A stretch of DNA of 17,436 bases from a bacterium. Lineage in GTDB: Bacteria > SZUA-79 > Acidulodesulfobacterales > Acidulodesulfobacteraceae. Positions 16,031-17,436 of the stretch are shown here, piece after piece; position 1 is the first letter of the stretch, and each line of letters begins with the position of its first letter. The position numbers were made by a program, and so were the translations under genes. The notes beneath the pieces were generated by a model. That model was given only the letters and a program-made list of their open reading frames with translations. It did no database searches and had not been told where the DNA came from. The stretch lies in NCBI GenBank assembly GCA_021806125.1, contig JAJZYC010000013.1:1-17436 (forward strand). The letters are read 5' to 3'.

Positions 16031-16080
16031 TCATCAATATGTCTAAATTTATTTTTATATTCTGAGAGGTACTAAATAAC

Positions 16081-16920
16081 ATGTATGAAATCGTCGGTAA
16101 AAAAAATCTTGGCGAAGGTATAAATTTATATAATATATCGGCTCCGGATGTTGCGTTAAAAGCCATGCCAGGTCAGTTTATAATTTTAAGGGTTAATAAA
16201 AACGGGGAAAGAGTCCCTATTACCATAGCAAATTCCGATAAAAACGATAAGACGGTTACAATATTAGTTCAAACACTCGGAAAAACAACGCATTTGCTCA
16301 GCGAACTAAACGTGGGCGACAGCCTGGCCGACGTAGTGGGTCCGCTCGGCATTCCTACGGAAATAGAAAAATTCGGAACCGTCGTATGCGTAGGGGGAGG
16401 CTTCGGTATAGCCGCAATATATCCTATAGCCAAAGCCATGAAATCAGCTGGAAATAATGTTATTTCTATAATCGGAGCGAGAAGCAAAGAACTGCTTTTA
16501 ATGGAAGACGAGATGAGGTCGGCGAGCAGTGAAGTTCTTGTCGCCACAAACGACGGAAGTTACGGCACGAAAGGAATAGTTACAGATGTTTTGAGAAAAC
16601 TTATTTACGATAATAAAATACATATAGACAGGGTTATTGCGATAGGACCGGTGATTATGATGAAAGCGGTCAGCGACCTTACAAGAGAAAAATCTATTAA
16701 AACGACGGTAAGTTTAAATCCTATAATGATAGACGGAACCGGAATGTGCGGCGCATGCAGAGTTCTTGTAGATAAAAAAACTAAATTCGCCTGTGTTGAC
16801 GGTCCCGATTTTGACGGGCATCTCGTTGATTTTGATAATCTTATGAACAGGCTCAAATTTTATAAAGAAGAAGAAAAAGCTTCTTACGAGTGTCATATGA
16901 AACAGCACCATAAATTATAA
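16081..16920 (+). CDS. nfnA: NfnA-type FAD/NAD-binding [2Fe-2S] subunit (ferredoxin-NADP+ reductase alpha subunit; SudB / PyrK relative)
   Basis: The small subunit of NADH-dependent reduced ferredoxin:NADP+ oxidoreductase or of a sulfide dehydrogenase type complex. The protein (279 aa) has a ferredoxin-reductase layout: FAD-binding barrel (about 1-95) with RVPITIA (44-50), NAD(P) domain (about 98-215) with CVGGGFGIAAIYPI (103-116), and a C-terminal [2Fe-2S] loop DGTGMCGACR...FACVDGP, giving D218, C223, C226 and C238. Three cysteines plus an aspartate is the known ligand set of NfnA. The ATG follows GAGAGGT (16064-16070) by 10 bases. It lies 55 bases before the GltD/NfnB-like gene, the usual order for this pair. 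The activity (bifurcating transhydrogenase or sulfide/glutamate-linked flavoenzyme) cannot be settled from sequence, so the symbol is by similarity. Confidence 0.86.
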   Translation: MYEIVGKKNLGEGINLYNISAPDVALKAMPGQFIILRVNKNGERVPITIANSDKNDKTVTILVQTLGKTTHLLSELNVGDSLADVVGPLGIPTEIEKFGTVVCVGGGFGIAAIYPIAKAMKSAGNNVISIIGARSKELLLMEDEMRSASSEVLVATNDGSYGTKGIVTDVLRKLIYDNKIHIDRVIAIGPVIMMKAVSDLTREKSIKTTVSLNPIMIDGTGMCGACRVLVDKKTKFACVDGPDFDGHLVDFDNLMNRLKFYKEEEKASYECHMKQHHKL

Positions 16921-16975
16921 TCCTCCTTAATTAATTTTTTATATAATACGATAAAAAAACCAGAGAGATAAAGAT

Positions 16976-17436
16976 ATGGATAAAAACGCAAATACAAGCA
17001 GACAGAATTCTTCAGAAACGAAAGAAAGGCTAAAAATCAAAAAGCATGAGATGCAGTGTCAGCCTCCCCAAGAAAGAAGGAATAATTTTAAGGAGGTGCC
17101 TTATGGATATTACCCGGAAGAAGCCATGGAGGAGGCTAAAAGATGCATCCAGTGCAAAAGGCCTTACTGTATAGAGGGTTGTCCGGTCAATATCGATATA
17201 CCCGCTTTTGTAAAACTTATCGAAGAAGGAGATTTTTTGGGAGCGGCGAAAAAAATTAAAGAAACTAATTCTTTACCGGCTATCTGCGGCAGGGTCTGTC
17301 CTCAGGAAGACCAGTGTGAAAAAGTTTGCACCATTGGCAAAAGAAAAGATACGCCTTCAGTCGCTATCGGAAATCTGGAAAGATTTGTTGCGGATTATGA
17401 ATCTAAATACGGCGATATTCATATTGAAACAAATAA
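16976..17436 (+). CDS. nfnB: NfnB / GltD-like large flavoprotein subunit, N-terminal part only (cut by window end)
   Basis: The first 153 codons of the large subunit that pairs with NfnA; the gene runs off the right edge with no stop. Two cysteine sets for iron-sulfur clusters are present: C57, C60, C65 and C69 (CIQCKRPYCIEGCP) and C104, C108, C114 and C118 (CGRVCPQEDQCEKVC). They are followed by KDTPSVAIGNLERF (125-138), the stretch that leads to the FAD-binding Rossmann domain in GltD, NfnB and SudA. The lead-in of about 40 polar residues is unusual in length but the ATG at 16976 has GAGAG 8 bases upstream. The remaining FAD and NADPH domains are outside the window. Glutamate synthase small subunit is the main alternative name; the nfnA neighbour favours NfnB/SudA. 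Confidence 0.87.
   Translation, partial: MDKNANTSRQNSSETKERLKIKKHEMQCQPPQERRNNFKEVPYGYYPEEAMEEAKRCIQCKRPYCIEGCPVNIDIPAFVKLIEEGDFLGAAKKIKETNSLPAICGRVCPQEDQCEKVCTIGKRKDTPSVAIGNLERFVADYESKYGDIHIETN

Noticed and set aside
16942..16947. TATAAT between nfnA and the NfnB-like gene
   Set aside because: No -35 element at the right distance and the DNA is AT-rich; the pair is more simply read as one transcript.

Overview
The window is AT-rich and gene-dense, with short intergenic gaps, long colinear gene runs and many overlapping or nearly overlapping genes. No gap between genes exceeds about 80 bases. All genes are on the + strand except one histidine kinase. The genes point to a Gram-negative-type, probably anaerobic or microaerophilic bacterium: a SurA-like periplasmic chaperone fragment, MqnA (futalosine-route menaquinone), an NfnA/NfnB-type flavin-based electron-transfer pair, and a HisZ-dependent histidine pathway. 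A deltaproteobacterium-like lineage would fit, but this is inference from gene content; no rRNA or marker alignment was available.

Region 1 (1-5309) is biosynthetic. It holds the 3' part of a class V aminotransferase, then serA, hisZ and purA. The aminotransferase-serA pair suggests serine synthesis; serA and hisZ overlap by one base.

Region 2 (5319-8626) continues directly from purA with spacings of 9, 4 and 4 bases: a SAM-dependent methyltransferase that starts with TTG, an ABC-2 permease with no ATPase gene beside it, and an alkaline-phosphatase-superfamily enzyme with a hydrophobic insertion. This is the least familiar set and may work on an envelope metabolite or lipid.

Region 3 (8670-11289) holds galT, a HAD phosphatase and mqnA, overlapping one another. 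The HAD frame has no ATG, GTG or TTG before its catalytic DxD motif. The best start is an ATT with a well-placed GAGGT, inside the end of galT.

Region 4 (11276-13598) has a PhoR-like histidine kinase on the - strand, convergent with and overlapping mqnA by 14 bases, and divergent from a SurA-N-like exported protein followed by queD.

Region 5 (13677-15876) encodes an inner-membrane protein that joins a PilO-like region to TPR repeats, then an exported protein with three Ig-like repeats. Both may belong to envelope or surface machinery.

Region 6 (15956-17436) has a tRNA-Cys(GCA) with encoded CCA, nfnA, and the 5' part of nfnB cut by the window end. I found no CRISPR array, insertion sequence, phage gene or rRNA.
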